Virus record (IMG/VR): IMGVR_UViG_3300010397_000027
Coordinates: 1-42,330 of that record
Length of the DNA stretch: 42,330 nt
Origin: a virus
Reading direction: 5' to 3' (one strand)
Below, one piece after another: positions 31,101 through 38,400 of this stretch. A program made the position numbers and the translations under genes. The first letter of the stretch is position 1, and every line of letters starts with the position of its first letter. The notes beneath the pieces are model-generated. The model ran no database searches and was not told the origin of the DNA. It saw only the letters and a program-made list of their open reading frames with translations.

Positions 31101-31729
31101 CAATTAGTTGGTTTGTTGAATTAACAAATTCAGTTAGAGTTAGTTCATTATTTTATAATGGACGGTACTATCTTTCTGCTGCAGAATTTAGTGAAGAGGT
31201 TAATAATATAATTTTTGTTCTCGATCTTGATAGTAAATGGAGAGTTTATAGAGGATTGGCGATTGCTACTTTTTCTTATTTTTTAAATTTACCTTATTGG
31301 GGTTCTGCGACCGAAGGGAGTATATTTAGATTTTTAGAAGGTGCTAATGATAATGGAATTAGTATTGCACTAGAAATCCATACAAAAGCATTTGATTATA
31401 GTACAGGCTATAAAGATAATTCAGATATGGTAAAAGTACCAATTGATTTAACTCTTCAAGGTAAAAACACTGGTGCTGCATTTGAAATTAGTTATTCAGT
31501 TGATGAAGGACAAACCTTTTTACCTATGTACTTAAATAATGGAAGTACAATTTTTACTTCTTCTTTGGCAAACACTAATTTTTATGCTTATTTTAGAGCT
31601 GCTAGTGATGAAGGTCAAGGAAGAACAGTAATGTATAGAATTACTTCAGATGATGATAATTTAGTTGAAATTCATTCAATGAAAGTTTCTTCTTTAATTA
31701 GAACTCAACTTCCTATAATTACAGGATAA
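28181..31729 (+). CDS. giant nozzle / tail hub protein, 1182 aa
   Basis: The N-terminal third (residues 1-400) is a beta-propeller-like region: RLKIGDFTAGTKNI, ITKRKGSVLYNTTPL, FTDGARHLLVVEGGNLHYS, FWFSDPGF-like turns, VWLSDRGFYSYDGNS. The last 200 residues (YYLSAAEFSEEVNNIIFVLD, GSIFRFLEGANDNG, STGYKDNSDMVKVPIDLTLQG) match the same kind of fold. That is the pattern of podovirus tail nozzle proteins (T7 gp12/P22 gp10-like). A roughly 550-residue beta-rich, Ser/Thr-rich section lies between them (about 400-950) and may be an insertion. It should form the tail tube under the adaptor. Confidence 0.65.
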   Translation: MDSVKITIAPEDWGNLVTKYPAYAKRLKIGDFTAGTKNIDTDVKGIITKRKGSVLYNTTPLSNPIRDQYEAIFTDGARHLLVVEGGNLHYSTGDNIFTLVTAGYSPFGYFEFATTQNRIYFGNGIDSPQVYDRTTTYGGVSYTAPQTKVMGAQAPSSAPTAVVVAGGSVPVGSHTYKITFIYYDAEQSNGGPATGVVTTTLGNQTVNLSSIPIGGYGVVGRNIYRDDNDGNYVQVGTLLNNTATTFSDTVAAGTFPIPIDHFTPPNFSMITLWLDRLWVSRVSGDPYTLFFSDPGFPDIYPDTNFIICNQQDPIEATIVYFDRLIVFNKKSMGQILGTTKDTFRYADIQGSVGCVDNRSIQIRVVNGVPIIVWLSDRGFYSYDGNSVNYLSDPIEDQVNFNIQQSSQKQNKNTQSTQADFQGGTASTGIDLDSIPGSITTINPTKTWDDEGDWEGGSSLTNISTNDGTNTIKVPTRFTIPYYLQAAPSGTTSYGTFTNLTFGDDIEIIPPSTINFLEIGLSSHSTSTGANSFSATNDSSSPPVLGSHWVSRFIVPDRAGNLTNIRIRIRDVVNDANPFNMGTFIVYTDLFGTPNVSIFDGGSWTMPNLSSGTTIDSGVISVPLAANTTYWIGFKNTLSTAQPLYNGSGNPVAPNGIKRKSGASWINEAPGNYMNMSFSYCANPVSKTGQWTGPVHDSFSDSVSTTLNIAHTGSYPTTSTCSGSTITGASTTVEGSNSPTFNITEDGSPVSESVANLNGNQNLSISGKRYWRVKIVLTTNDDRIVPQAGVPTLTFSVTGIWISETIDASDDVTDFTALDSITSVPSGTSIIFEVATSANDITYPDGFVAFGTEVVRRYIKVRVTLTTNGINSVTPSVSSLTLKWTITSTLTSSIIDTGVAPPAGWDIFQSTFLLNGGSVTFEMRSASSALGIPAATFYPVTPGTFPTLVPVFQFTQWRVTLISTANQLPKIDDVTISWFVELTNSVRVSSLFYNGRYYLSAAEFSEEVNNIIFVLDLDSKWRVYRGLAIATFSYFLNLPYWGSATEGSIFRFLEGANDNGISIALEIHTKAFDYSTGYKDNSDMVKVPIDLTLQGKNTGAAFEISYSVDEGQTFLPMYLNNGSTIFTSSLANTNFYAYFRAASDEGQGRTVMYRITSDDDNLVEIHSMKVSSLIRTQLPIITG

Positions 31730-31733
31730 GTAA

Positions 31734-31958
31734 ATGATTACACAAAAGAATCCATTAGGAAATGAACCAAAACCAGAAGTTGTTCAAGAGAATTTTCGTC
31801 AATTATTTGAAGTTGGTCATACACATCTAGGCCGTACTTCAGCCCCATCAGCATCAGAAGGCTCAAACTGGGATGTTATTCCAGTTGAACTAGCTGGATC
31901 TGCATATTTATATGTAAAGTTTCCATCATTAGGATGGAAAAGTGTTTTGTTAAGTTAA
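31734..31958 (+). CDS. hypothetical protein, 74 aa
   Basis: It starts 4 bases after the nozzle gene. The protein has PEVVQENFRQLFEVGHTHLG and VIPVELAGSAYLYVKFPS. Possibly a small tail component. No family recognised. Confidence 0.6.
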   Translation: MITQKNPLGNEPKPEVVQENFRQLFEVGHTHLGRTSAPSASEGSNWDVIPVELAGSAYLYVKFPSLGWKSVLLS

Positions 31959-31970
31959 GGAGATTTTATC

Positions 31971-32813
31971 ATGTTTGAAATTTTACAAGTTGTTTGGGAT
32001 TTTTTAAGCCGAGATGTTTCAGGTGGGGCTTCATTAGCAATTGCTCCTGCTTTAATATTTGCTGCAGGTGCCGCGACAAGTATGTTAGGAAAGAAAAGTA
32101 AAGGACCAAAAGTTAATATTGCAGGTTTAAATGATTTAGTTCAAGGAAATGCTCAAAAGAAACGTGAAATAATTGGTGGGTTAAACCCAATGTTGCAACC
32201 TTTAAGCCAACAATATGAACGAAAACAAGGTCAAATAGGATCTGATTTTGTTAGTAATGTTGCAGGACAAGGACAACAGTATCTCAAAGATGTTGAAGAA
32301 ACTGGAAAAGCTAAAGATACAGCAAGATTTAACTTAGCACAAGAGCAAACTTTTAGACAACTTCCTCAAGTGCAGCAAGCTATTCGAGAATCCTTAGCTG
32401 GAACTGGTGGATTAGGACGTGGATATGCTATAACTGAACTTGCTAAAGCTCCTTTACAGGCCGCTCAAAATCTTTCTGATCTTACAAAAGAATTGACCAT
32501 TAGTGGTGCTGAACGAAGAGGTCAAGCCTTAGATCGAGTCTATCAAACTAATACAGGTGCTCAGCTTAATAAACTTGGTATTGATAAAGATACGGCTAAT
32601 ACTCTTTTAGAAACAGGACGATCTGACGTTCTAACTCAGGCTGCTCAATTACTTGGTGTTGAAGATCAACTTACTGAAGATCTTCTAGGAATCCAACAAT
32701 TAGCTGTGGGTAATGAATTTGCTAGATCTGGTGCCGCTAATCAGAATCAAAACTCAATAATTCAAGCATTAGGACAATTAATAGGTTCTTATGCTGGAAA
32801 AGGAGCAAGCTAA
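31971..32813 (+). CDS. internal virion / ejection protein 1, 280 aa
   Basis: A hydrophobic segment near residues 20-37 (GGASLAIAPALIFAAGAATS) is followed by helical, Gln/Gly/Ala-rich sequence, with SLAGTGGLGRGYAITELAKAP. A membrane-active helical protein after the nozzle gene fits the ejectosome proteins of podoviruses (P22 gp7/T7 gp14 type). SD AAGGAGATTTTATC. Confidence 0.6.
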   Translation: MFEILQVVWDFLSRDVSGGASLAIAPALIFAAGAATSMLGKKSKGPKVNIAGLNDLVQGNAQKKREIIGGLNPMLQPLSQQYERKQGQIGSDFVSNVAGQGQQYLKDVEETGKAKDTARFNLAQEQTFRQLPQVQQAIRESLAGTGGLGRGYAITELAKAPLQAAQNLSDLTKELTISGAERRGQALDRVYQTNTGAQLNKLGIDKDTANTLLETGRSDVLTQAAQLLGVEDQLTEDLLGIQQLAVGNEFARSGAANQNQNSIIQALGQLIGSYAGKGAS

Positions 32814-33853
32814 TGGCTAGACGAGTCCCTCAATTTTCTATTGATGAAATTCAAAAGGCTATTCAAGGTCCAGATGTAGGTAAAGCTATTTCTGGTGGAT
32901 TAAATGCTTATAATGATCAAAGAACTCTCGAAGAAACTATTGCCGATAAACAAGTTGCTAGACAACGTGCTCTTCAAGTAATTCAAGCTGAGATTGCTAA
33001 AGCCAAAGAAGAAAAAGCCCAAAAAGATAAAGAACAACAGTTCGCTCAAACTTTACAGGGTCCAGTTGTGGCTACTCCTGGTGGACAGGAAATTCGAGCT
33101 GCTGAAACACAGGCTCTTGCCCCTGAATTTGCTACAGGTGGAACTCTTGCTAAAGCATTTCCTAAAGAAACTGCTGAATCTTTACTTAAATCTAAACTAT
33201 TGGCTCAATCAGAAGAAGGTAAAACTGAACGAGCTTCGATGAAGAAAGATCAACCTGGAAGAGCAGATAATGTTAAAAGTGTATTTGAAGTAAATGGCCA
33301 ACCTTATATGCTCAAATATAGTGGTACAATTGAACCATTTAATGTTCCTGGAAAAGCGGAACCATTTGTTAAACCAACACTTCCTGCTGCTGAGTCAGAA
33401 AAACTTGGTGATTTTGATACAATTAGTAAACAACTTGAATTAGTAAAAACAAATAAAGAAGCAGGATCAACGGGACCAATTCAAGGACCACTTGGTAAAC
33501 TTAAACAAAAAACAGGAGTTGGGGCTACGTCTAAACGGGCTTTATTTTTAGGTAATCTTAATAGCATCCGAAATGCTCTTATCTATCTTCGATCTGGTAA
33601 ACAGATTAATGAAAATGAATATGAACGTTTAAAAGCTGAATTACCAAATGAGGATTCTTCAGATATTGATTTTGATGCTAAACTTGGTAACTTTGAAAAT
33701 GTCTTTAATATAATCAAAGCCAATAAACGAGCCGCATTTTCTAAAGGATATTCAGGAGTTCCAGAAGGTCAACCAGAAGCTCCTACAGGACTTCCTCAGG
33801 TCGGAGAAATGTTTCAAGGGTCAAAAGTTAAAAGTATAAGAAGGATTCAATAA
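32813..33853 (+). CDS. internal virion / ejection protein 2, 346 aa
   Basis: It starts within TAATG. The N-terminal half is a long basic coiled coil (EIAKAKEEKAQKDKEQQFAQ). The rest is helical with LFLGNLNSIRNALIYLRSGKQ. The place and composition suit an ejected internal protein. No enzymatic motif. Confidence 0.55.
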   Translation: MARRVPQFSIDEIQKAIQGPDVGKAISGGLNAYNDQRTLEETIADKQVARQRALQVIQAEIAKAKEEKAQKDKEQQFAQTLQGPVVATPGGQEIRAAETQALAPEFATGGTLAKAFPKETAESLLKSKLLAQSEEGKTERASMKKDQPGRADNVKSVFEVNGQPYMLKYSGTIEPFNVPGKAEPFVKPTLPAAESEKLGDFDTISKQLELVKTNKEAGSTGPIQGPLGKLKQKTGVGATSKRALFLGNLNSIRNALIYLRSGKQINENEYERLKAELPNEDSSDIDFDAKLGNFENVFNIIKANKRAAFSKGYSGVPEGQPEAPTGLPQVGEMFQGSKVKSIRRIQ

Positions 33854-33854
33854 C

Positions 33855-35051
33855 GTGGCTAAATATCAAATTGAAACTGAAAATGGTACATACGAAATAG
33901 AAACAGAAGAGCCAGCGGCTAAATTTCCTCTTGATCCGAGTGTTATGAATGAACCTGGTTTACAGGATGTAAGTTTAACTCCTATTACTAAACCTGATTT
34001 TGAACAAGCAGGAGAAAATATTGCTACATCTAAATTTGGTCAGAAACATCCAGTTTTAGGAGCCGCAATAGGAACTCCTGTTTCAATGCCTGAAGAGTTT
34101 ATTAGCGCAGCGACAGGATTAAAAGCTGTTCCTGAAATGGCTGCAGGAGTTAGGGGAGCTGGATCTTTAGTTAAACGGCTTGGTAAAAGTTTACTTAGTG
34201 GACCTAATGCTGAAGAAATTTCTGCGGCTCAACAAGCCCTTAAAAATTTACCTATTAAAGAACGTGGAATAAGAAATAGTTTAGAAGAATTAAATACTGC
34301 AGCACAAAAAGGTTTTGAAACTTTTGATCCAGAAATTGAAGCTGCTAAGCAAAAACTCAAAGACCTACCTTTAAAATATAAACAAAAACAATCAATTATT
34401 GAAGAACTCGATAAGGCAATTAGACCTCAAATAGGAAAAGCCGAATCTGAAGCAGGATTAGCGATGAATAAAATTCCTGAAGCAGCTAAAGATACCACTG
34501 ATTTTGCTAATACAATGAAAGCCATTTCTGAAAAATCATCCGAGGAACTTTTAACTTCAATGGAAACTAGTGGACTTCAAAACCTCAAAAAAATTGCACA
34601 AGTTACAAAACGCGGAAATTTGCTTCCAGAAGAAGAAGCTTTTATTAATAAAGGTGTAGCTAAAATTGATGAAGCAATAGCTAAAGCACATCCAAAAGTT
34701 GCAGAAGAACTAAGTAAGTTTAGAGAAATTCAAGATGTAAAAACAGGACTTCCAAAAGAAGCAAAGGCTGAGAAAGAAAGACTAATCAGTTTAATTAATA
34801 AACTAAAGTCCACACCAAAACGTGCGCCAGTTGGAGAAGAATTACAAAAATTTAATGAGATTCAGGACGCCCTTAAATCCTTACCAGAAGAGACAAAAGC
34901 TAAGAAAGAAGCTTTAATGAGTCTTGTACAACGTCTAAAAACTGAGGCTAAAGGTAGCACATCTGGTAAAGTTAGAAACCTGATTGGAACTGCATTGAGA
35001 TATGGCACAATTGGTGCTGGTCTTGGTGGGATTCATAAGTTGATGAAGTAG
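33855..35051 (+). CDS. internal virion / ejection protein 3 with helical repeats, 398 aa
   Basis: GTG start at 33855, 1 base after the previous stop. Two paired helical repeats are visible: residues 121-149 with 160-189 (QALKNLPIKER, QKLKDLPLKYK), and 284-319 with 328-363 (KFREIQDVKTGLPKEAKAEK, KFNEIQDALKSLPEETKAKK). The C-terminus is Gly-rich (YGTIGAGLGGIHKLMK). A long alpha-helical protein in this position is probably ejected with the DNA. Confidence 0.6.
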   Translation: MAKYQIETENGTYEIETEEPAAKFPLDPSVMNEPGLQDVSLTPITKPDFEQAGENIATSKFGQKHPVLGAAIGTPVSMPEEFISAATGLKAVPEMAAGVRGAGSLVKRLGKSLLSGPNAEEISAAQQALKNLPIKERGIRNSLEELNTAAQKGFETFDPEIEAAKQKLKDLPLKYKQKQSIIEELDKAIRPQIGKAESEAGLAMNKIPEAAKDTTDFANTMKAISEKSSEELLTSMETSGLQNLKKIAQVTKRGNLLPEEEAFINKGVAKIDEAIAKAHPKVAEELSKFREIQDVKTGLPKEAKAEKERLISLINKLKSTPKRAPVGEELQKFNEIQDALKSLPEETKAKKEALMSLVQRLKTEAKGSTSGKVRNLIGTALRYGTIGAGLGGIHKLMK

Positions 35052-35061
35052 GAGAGATACT

Positions 35062-35298
35062 ATGGCTAGACAAACAGTTCAAGGATTGATTTTAGAGAAA
35101 TTAACGAGTTTGGAGAGAAAAGTTGATTTGATTACTACGGAGAAGATTCCCAATCTCTTAATTCAAGTGGCAACTTTAAATCAAGAAACTAAAGACGAAA
35201 CGAAGCAATCCATTACGATTAGATCTATGATATGGGGAGGAATTACGTTACTGGTTTCTATAACAGGCGTAGCAGTAGCGTATTTTAAACATAACTAG
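35062..35298 (+). CDS. XhlA-like coiled-coil membrane protein
   Basis: The 78-aa protein has a coiled-coil N-terminal part (LEKLTSLERKVDLITTEKIP) and a C-terminal membrane helix (IWGGITLLVSITGVAVAYF). This is the arrangement of XhlA/hemolysin-associated lysis proteins. It would work with the holin. SD GTAGGAGAGATACT. Confidence 0.65.
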   Translation: MARQTVQGLILEKLTSLERKVDLITTEKIPNLLIQVATLNQETKDETKQSITIRSMIWGGITLLVSITGVAVAYFKHN

Positions 35299-35309
35299 GA
35301 TATGAAATC

Positions 35310-35561
35310 GTGTGGTATTCCCCAGATAATGAACCCAAAGATAAGAATTTTGATAATCTTGAACAAGCATCTTGTCCTGTCTGTAAAGTTGCGTTCGGAA
35401 AACGCGATTTAGGTGAGATTTATACGGCACATTGCTATGAGTGCCGAGCTACATTTACTTGGTTTCCTTGGAAGTTAGAACCGAGAGCCGTTTTAGATAA
35501 AGACGAAGAACGTAAACGATGTGGTTGTTCTAGTTGTGAAGCTAAACGAAAATCTATTTAG
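35310..35561 (+). CDS. zinc-ribbon protein, 83 aa, last rightward gene
   Basis: It starts with GTG (35310), after CTAGGAT. Two zinc knuckles (CPVC..CYEC and CGCSSC) and FTWFPWKLEP are visible. It ends with its TAG at 35559-35561 overlapping the stop of the leftward gene. Function unknown. Confidence 0.65.
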   Translation: MWYSPDNEPKDKNFDNLEQASCPVCKVAFGKRDLGEIYTAHCYECRATFTWFPWKLEPRAVLDKDEERKRCGCSSCEAKRKSI

Positions 35562-35725
35562 TTCTCTTTCACCTTCACTGGTTTCCCATTTATCCACTTT
35601 CCCACTGTTTCAAGCATCAAGAAAATTTCACCTGATTTAAACACATAAACACCATTTCTCGTGGTGTCTTTTACCGCGACCTGATATCCATTCTCTACTT
35701 CTTTAATATTAATTTCTTTATTCAT
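35558..35725 (-). CDS. last leftward gene, 55 aa
   Basis: I start at MNKEINIKEVENGYQ (35723-35725), after ATGGAGGGAAT. The protein has VKDTTRNGVYVFKSGEIFLML. Its stop overlaps the converging stop by 3 bases. Function unknown. Confidence 0.65.
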   Translation of the reverse strand: MNKEINIKEVENGYQVAVKDTTRNGVYVFKSGEIFLMLETVGKWINGKPVKVKEN

Positions 35726-35987
35726 ATTCCCTCCATTTTTCCTTTCCAGGTTCACAATCACTCCAAATAAACTTATACCGATTGCCATAATTATCAATTA
35801 GTGTGTGATTGCGAGCTGTCGCGGCCATCTTACACATATCCTTGGTTCCTTCACTAAGACTAGGATTACAACAATCATAGGTCCATGTCTGTTTTATGGC
35901 ATTTCGATCAGCAGGAATTGGTCCCTGTAATCCTGAACATCCTGTCAAAACAGTTACAAATACACCAAAACTAATATAAGGTTTCAT
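35718..35987 (-). CDS. lipoprotein, 89 aa
   Basis: The N-terminal MKPYISFGVFVTVLTGC is a lipoprotein signal with lipobox LTGC (lipidated Cys at residue 17). The mature part has YDCCNPS, CKMAATARNHTLIDNYGNRYKF and EPGKEKWREYE. Three other Cys residues (39, 40, 52) may form disulfides. Periplasmic outer-membrane or inner-membrane localisation is expected. It could be an outer spanin or exclusion protein; no specific evidence. Start couples by ATGA to the gene above. Confidence 0.75.
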   Translation of the reverse strand: MKPYISFGVFVTVLTGCSGLQGPIPADRNAIKQTWTYDCCNPSLSEGTKDMCKMAATARNHTLIDNYGNRYKFIWSDCEPGKEKWREYE

Positions 35988-36121
35988 CCAATTAAAAGCC
36001 TTCGATCACAACCACTACAATATTGCCATTTAATGCCCTTTTTGTCAGCTTCAACAAATTGGTACTTATGGCCATTTTTACATGGTTTTGACTCTTTAAC
36101 GTCCTTAGCCTCGTATTTCAT
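35984..36121 (-). CDS. small Cys-containing protein, 45 aa
   Basis: ATG at 36119-36121 after GGTGGGTAAAAG. The product begins MKYEAKDVKESKPCKNGH and carries CSGC near its end, a likely zinc site. Stop couples by ATGA to the lipoprotein gene. Confidence 0.6.
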   Translation of the reverse strand: MKYEAKDVKESKPCKNGHKYQFVEADKKGIKWQYCSGCDRRLLIG

Positions 36122-36161
36122 CTTTTACCCACCTAGAAAACAATCTTGCCAAATGAAAACC

Positions 36162-36174
36162 ATTGATAATCAAT
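36162..36174. promoter_or_regulatory. second palindrome, like the early operator
   Basis: ATTGATAATCAAT (6-bp arms around A) differs by one base from ATTGATAGTCAAT at 13489. It lies in the 60-bp gap at 36122-36181 on the leftward strand, one of the few non-coding places in the block. No good -35/-10 pair is seen around it. Confidence 0.45.
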
Positions 36175-36181
36175 AATCAGA

Positions 36182-36415
36182 TTAGTCGAAAATAGGCTTT
36201 AACCCACCACGTTTCCATTGAACAAATCTATTAACATCATACCAGTAATAACCACATAGTCCATTAGAAAGAATTGGACAAGTTTGGCCTCCAATCCAAT
36301 CTATAAATTCTACTTCAGGAATATTGAAAAACTTTAATACTCCAAGGACTTCCGAGTAAGAAAGTCCCATGTGGTCGTCAAAAACCACTTTCCTGTGTGC
36401 TTTACGTCGTACCAT
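36182..36415 (-). CDS. hypothetical protein, 77 aa
   Basis: SD AAGGAGAACATC precedes ATG. The protein has VRRKAHRKVVFDD, then LKFFNIPEVEFIDWIGGQTCP and WYDVNRFVQWKRGG. No family recognised. It overlaps the next upstream frame by 82 bp. Confidence 0.65.
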   Translation of the reverse strand: MVRRKAHRKVVFDDHMGLSYSEVLGVLKFFNIPEVEFIDWIGGQTCPILSNGLCGYYWYDVNRFVQWKRGGLKPIFD

Positions 36416-36555
36416 GATGTTCTCCTTGTAAATTTAATATTAGTTTCAGGATTACTAGTTGTGTAAGTATACCACCAATTTGTATTACTTTCAAGGGGTT
36501 GTATTACAGTTGGTTTACACCAACATTTTTTATTTAATTTATGTTTTCTTTTCAT
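36334..36555 (-). CDS. hypothetical protein, 73 aa
   Basis: ATG at 36553-36555, overlapping the end of the phosphatase-like gene. The N-terminal half (KHKLNKKCWCKPTVIQP) resembles a small phage Cys-containing protein. The C-terminal third is inside the neighbouring gene, so it is less certain. Confidence 0.5.
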   Translation of the reverse strand: MKRKHKLNKKCWCKPTVIQPLESNTNWWYTYTTSNPETNIKFTRRTSWYDVKHTGKWFLTTTWDFLTRKSLEY

Positions 36556-36922
36556 TTAAAATCTCCTGATATCGCATCCGAATGATAGTAACTAACCCTT
36601 TATCGCGGTATTCAAAACTATCCCCAATTCTAAGATTGTGGACAGGCTTATTAGTTCTTTCTTTGAGTTTAAATTGTTGGTATTCATCCATACAAACAAT
36701 CTCATCAGCCCATTCTAAAAGAACATCATCAACTGGAATTAAGGCATGACCAACATCTATTCCTGCTGAACGAGTGTTAAAATTAAATGGTTCATTAGAA
36801 AGAATCCAAGCTGCGGTTGGAGAACGTAGTAGTCCTGCAGAGCAAACACAAAGAACTCGTTTATATTTACCTTGATATGGATTCTTGGTATTCCACTTTC
36901 TATTTAGATCATCTTCATTCAT
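36539..36922 (-). CDS. protein tyrosine phosphatase-like (COG4551-type)
   Basis: The 127-aa protein has VLCVCSAGLLRSPTAAWIL, where C27-x5-R33-S34 is the phosphatase loop. It continues with FNTRSAGIDVGHALIP, LEWADEIVCMDE, and VHNLRIGDSFEYRDKGLV, matching predicted low-molecular-weight tyrosine phosphatases of the COG4551 kind. It might dephosphorylate a host protein or act on nucleotides or arginine phosphate. Start couples by ATGA to the small membrane gene. Confidence 0.8.
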   Translation of the reverse strand: MNEDDLNRKWNTKNPYQGKYKRVLCVCSAGLLRSPTAAWILSNEPFNFNTRSAGIDVGHALIPVDDVLLEWADEIVCMDEYQQFKLKERTNKPVHNLRIGDSFEYRDKGLVTIIRMRYQEILNEKKT

Positions 36923-37059
36923 TTCTTTACCTTTCTTAATATTCGTCTAATTCGTTGCCTATCATATTCATATTTAAGTAAAACATAGCTTTTCCAACTA
37001 ATATATGCCTCAAACACGACTGCAAGGAGTATTGCGGCCTCCAAAATTGTGTCCAACAT
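36919..37059 (-). CDS. small membrane protein, 46 aa
   Basis: SD AAAGGAGATAAAT precedes ATG 37057-37059. An N-terminal hydrophobic helix (ILEAAILLAVVFEAYI) is followed by a basic tail (RQRIRRILRKVKK). The SD lies in the end of the previous gene. Confidence 0.6.
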   Translation of the reverse strand: MLDTILEAAILLAVVFEAYISWKSYVLLKYEYDRQRIRRILRKVKK

Positions 37060-37061
37060 AT

Positions 37062-37181
37062 TTATCTCCTTTGTAACCAGCTAAATAACTTATCAATTAG
37101 CAAATCGCAAATTCCCATAAATAAGACTACTCCTAGGAATCCTGCTCCAATAATGAGAAAGGGCCTTATTTGACTTCCCAT
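37062..37181 (-). CDS. small membrane protein, 39 aa
   Basis: ATG at 37179-37181 lies inside the upstream 46-aa gene. The product has one helix (FLIIGAGFLGVVLFMGIC) and ends WLQRR. Single-TM proteins like this occur repeatedly in the array. Confidence 0.55.
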   Translation of the reverse strand: MGSQIRPFLIIGAGFLGVVLFMGICDLLIDKLFSWLQRR

Positions 37182-37306
37182 ATCTCTTCTACCTTTTCAA
37201 ATGGCAAGACTTCTTTAAATTTCTTCTTTGCCTCTTTTTCATTTTCGGCTGTAACTTCAGTTTCATAAACAACTACGTGAGAATAAGACACGCTAAATTT
37301 TTTCAT
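37166..37306 (-). CDS. hypothetical protein, 46 aa
   Basis: SD GGAGGAATTAA precedes ATG 37304-37306. The sequence (MKKFSVSYSHVVVYETEV..., then EKEAKKKFKEVLPFE) has a small beta-alpha pattern seen in many phage micro-proteins. Confidence 0.6.
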   Translation of the reverse strand: MKKFSVSYSHVVVYETEVTAENEKEAKKKFKEVLPFEKVEEIWEVK

Positions 37307-37490
37307 TTAATTCCTCCACTTTGATAAATGTCCATCCTTTATTATCTATTAAAATTGCATTACAATTGGTTCGTAAAGCATGAAGTTCTAATGAATCCAT
37401 GATTGCATCAGTTAAACTCAAATCATCTGTTTCTAGATTAATAAGACCTTTGGGTGTAATTGAATAAGTTGGTTCTTTTTTCTTGCTCAT
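37293..37490 (-). CDS. hypothetical protein, 65 aa
   Basis: The 65-aa product has a beta segment (TYSITPKGLINLETDD), a helix (LTDAIMDSLELHALRTN) and a beta end. Start after the preceding stop with AAAGGAC. No family recognised. Confidence 0.6.
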   Translation of the reverse strand: MSKKKEPTYSITPKGLINLETDDLSLTDAIMDSLELHALRTNCNAILIDNKGWTFIKVEELNEKI

Positions 37491-37491
37491 T

Positions 37492-37893
37492 TTATAGTCC
37501 TTTTAGATACTCAGGATAATCAGAACAGCACAAAATTTCTTCTCGAAGATGCGGCCATTTTTTAACAGCTTTCTGATAAAAATATCGGTATCCTGATATT
37601 TGTATCGGAATTACGATACGGTTAAGTAAAGGCATTACATACTCAGAGATTTTCAGATCAAGACTCCAAGGCCACCATTTAGGAATCCAACAGTATCCAG
37701 GTCTAAAAATACAATGGAATGAACTCCATCCTAGATGACAGTAAACTCTAGCAGTACCAAATTTTTCCTTGGTTTGTGTGACTCCAACTCTAAACCATTT
37801 TCGGAGATTGTGACCTATAAATTCTGCAGCATCATCCACTTGGTTAAACAGTTCATCTGAAAAGTCCTTATCGCCCCAGGAGTGCATTATCAT
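37492..37893 (-). CDS. conserved phage protein, 133 aa
   Basis: The segment RVGVTQTKEKFGTARVYCHLGW recurs in hypothetical phage and bacterial proteins. The rest is Trp/Tyr-rich (GYCWIPKWWPWSLDL) with a helix near the end. Start couples by ATGA to the upstream gene. Function unknown. Confidence 0.7.
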   Translation of the reverse strand: MIMHSWGDKDFSDELFNQVDDAAEFIGHNLRKWFRVGVTQTKEKFGTARVYCHLGWSSFHCIFRPGYCWIPKWWPWSLDLKISEYVMPLLNRIVIPIQISGYRYFYQKAVKKWPHLREEILCCSDYPEYLKGL

Positions 37894-38123
37894 GGCCCCT
37901 TAGCTGATTCCCAACCATTTTTAACTTGATCGCGGCTAGGCAATTGAGTCTTAAATGGTCGCCAATCTGCATATTTATTTGTATTAAATTCATATCTATA
38001 ATTGTTACTAAAAACTCGACAAAGTAACTTACCATCTTTAATATCAACTAATTGGTAAACCCAACTTCCATCAGCTCCATGAACATCAAATAATTGTCCA
38101 ATGTGTTTTCTATTTAACCTCAT
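37890..38123 (-). CDS. hypothetical protein, 77 aa
   Basis: I start at MRLNRKHIGQLFDVH (38121-38123), after TTGAGGGAGTTAAAA. A beta-rich small domain (GSWVYQLVDIKDGKLLCRVF) is followed by a basic helix. No family recognised. Confidence 0.65.
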   Translation of the reverse strand: MRLNRKHIGQLFDVHGADGSWVYQLVDIKDGKLLCRVFSNNYRYEFNTNKYADWRPFKTQLPSRDQVKNGWESAKGP

Positions 38124-38271
38124 TTTTAACTCCCTCAATTCTAAAGGCTTGTTTCATTTTATCACTCAACTCGTTTCTCTCTCGTTGGGATGCTTCTGCA
38201 ATCGCAAGTAACTTCTCTTGTGTAGTAGCAAGACGTTCTAAAGCTAATATAGCTCGTTCTTCAAATGTCAT
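38110..38271 (-). CDS. helical protein, 53 aa
   Basis: ATG at 38269-38271 after TTAGGAGATATT. The product is one long helix (EERAILALERLATTQEKLLA, then SQRERNELSDKMKQA), probably a coiled coil. Confidence 0.6.
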   Translation of the reverse strand: MTFEERAILALERLATTQEKLLAIAEASQRERNELSDKMKQAFRIEGVKNEVK

Positions 38272-38279
38272 AATATCTC

Positions 38280-38399
38280 CTAATTTAATTTTAAAATGGT
38301 TTCTAAAGCCCATTTAAGACAAAATCCAACAGCCGCACCAACTCCTAAACACATTAAAAGTATTCCACCTATATCTACTGTTCTATCTAATCTACCCAC
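38280..38399 (-). CDS. small membrane protein, 39 aa
   Basis: GTG at 38397-38399 after CAGGAGATTAGT. One hydrophobic helix (IGGILLMCLGVGAAVGFCL) with a short basic end. The stop lies upstream of the next SD. Confidence 0.55.
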   Translation of the reverse strand: MGRLDRTVDIGGILLMCLGVGAAVGFCLKWALETILKLN

Positions 38400-38400
38400 A

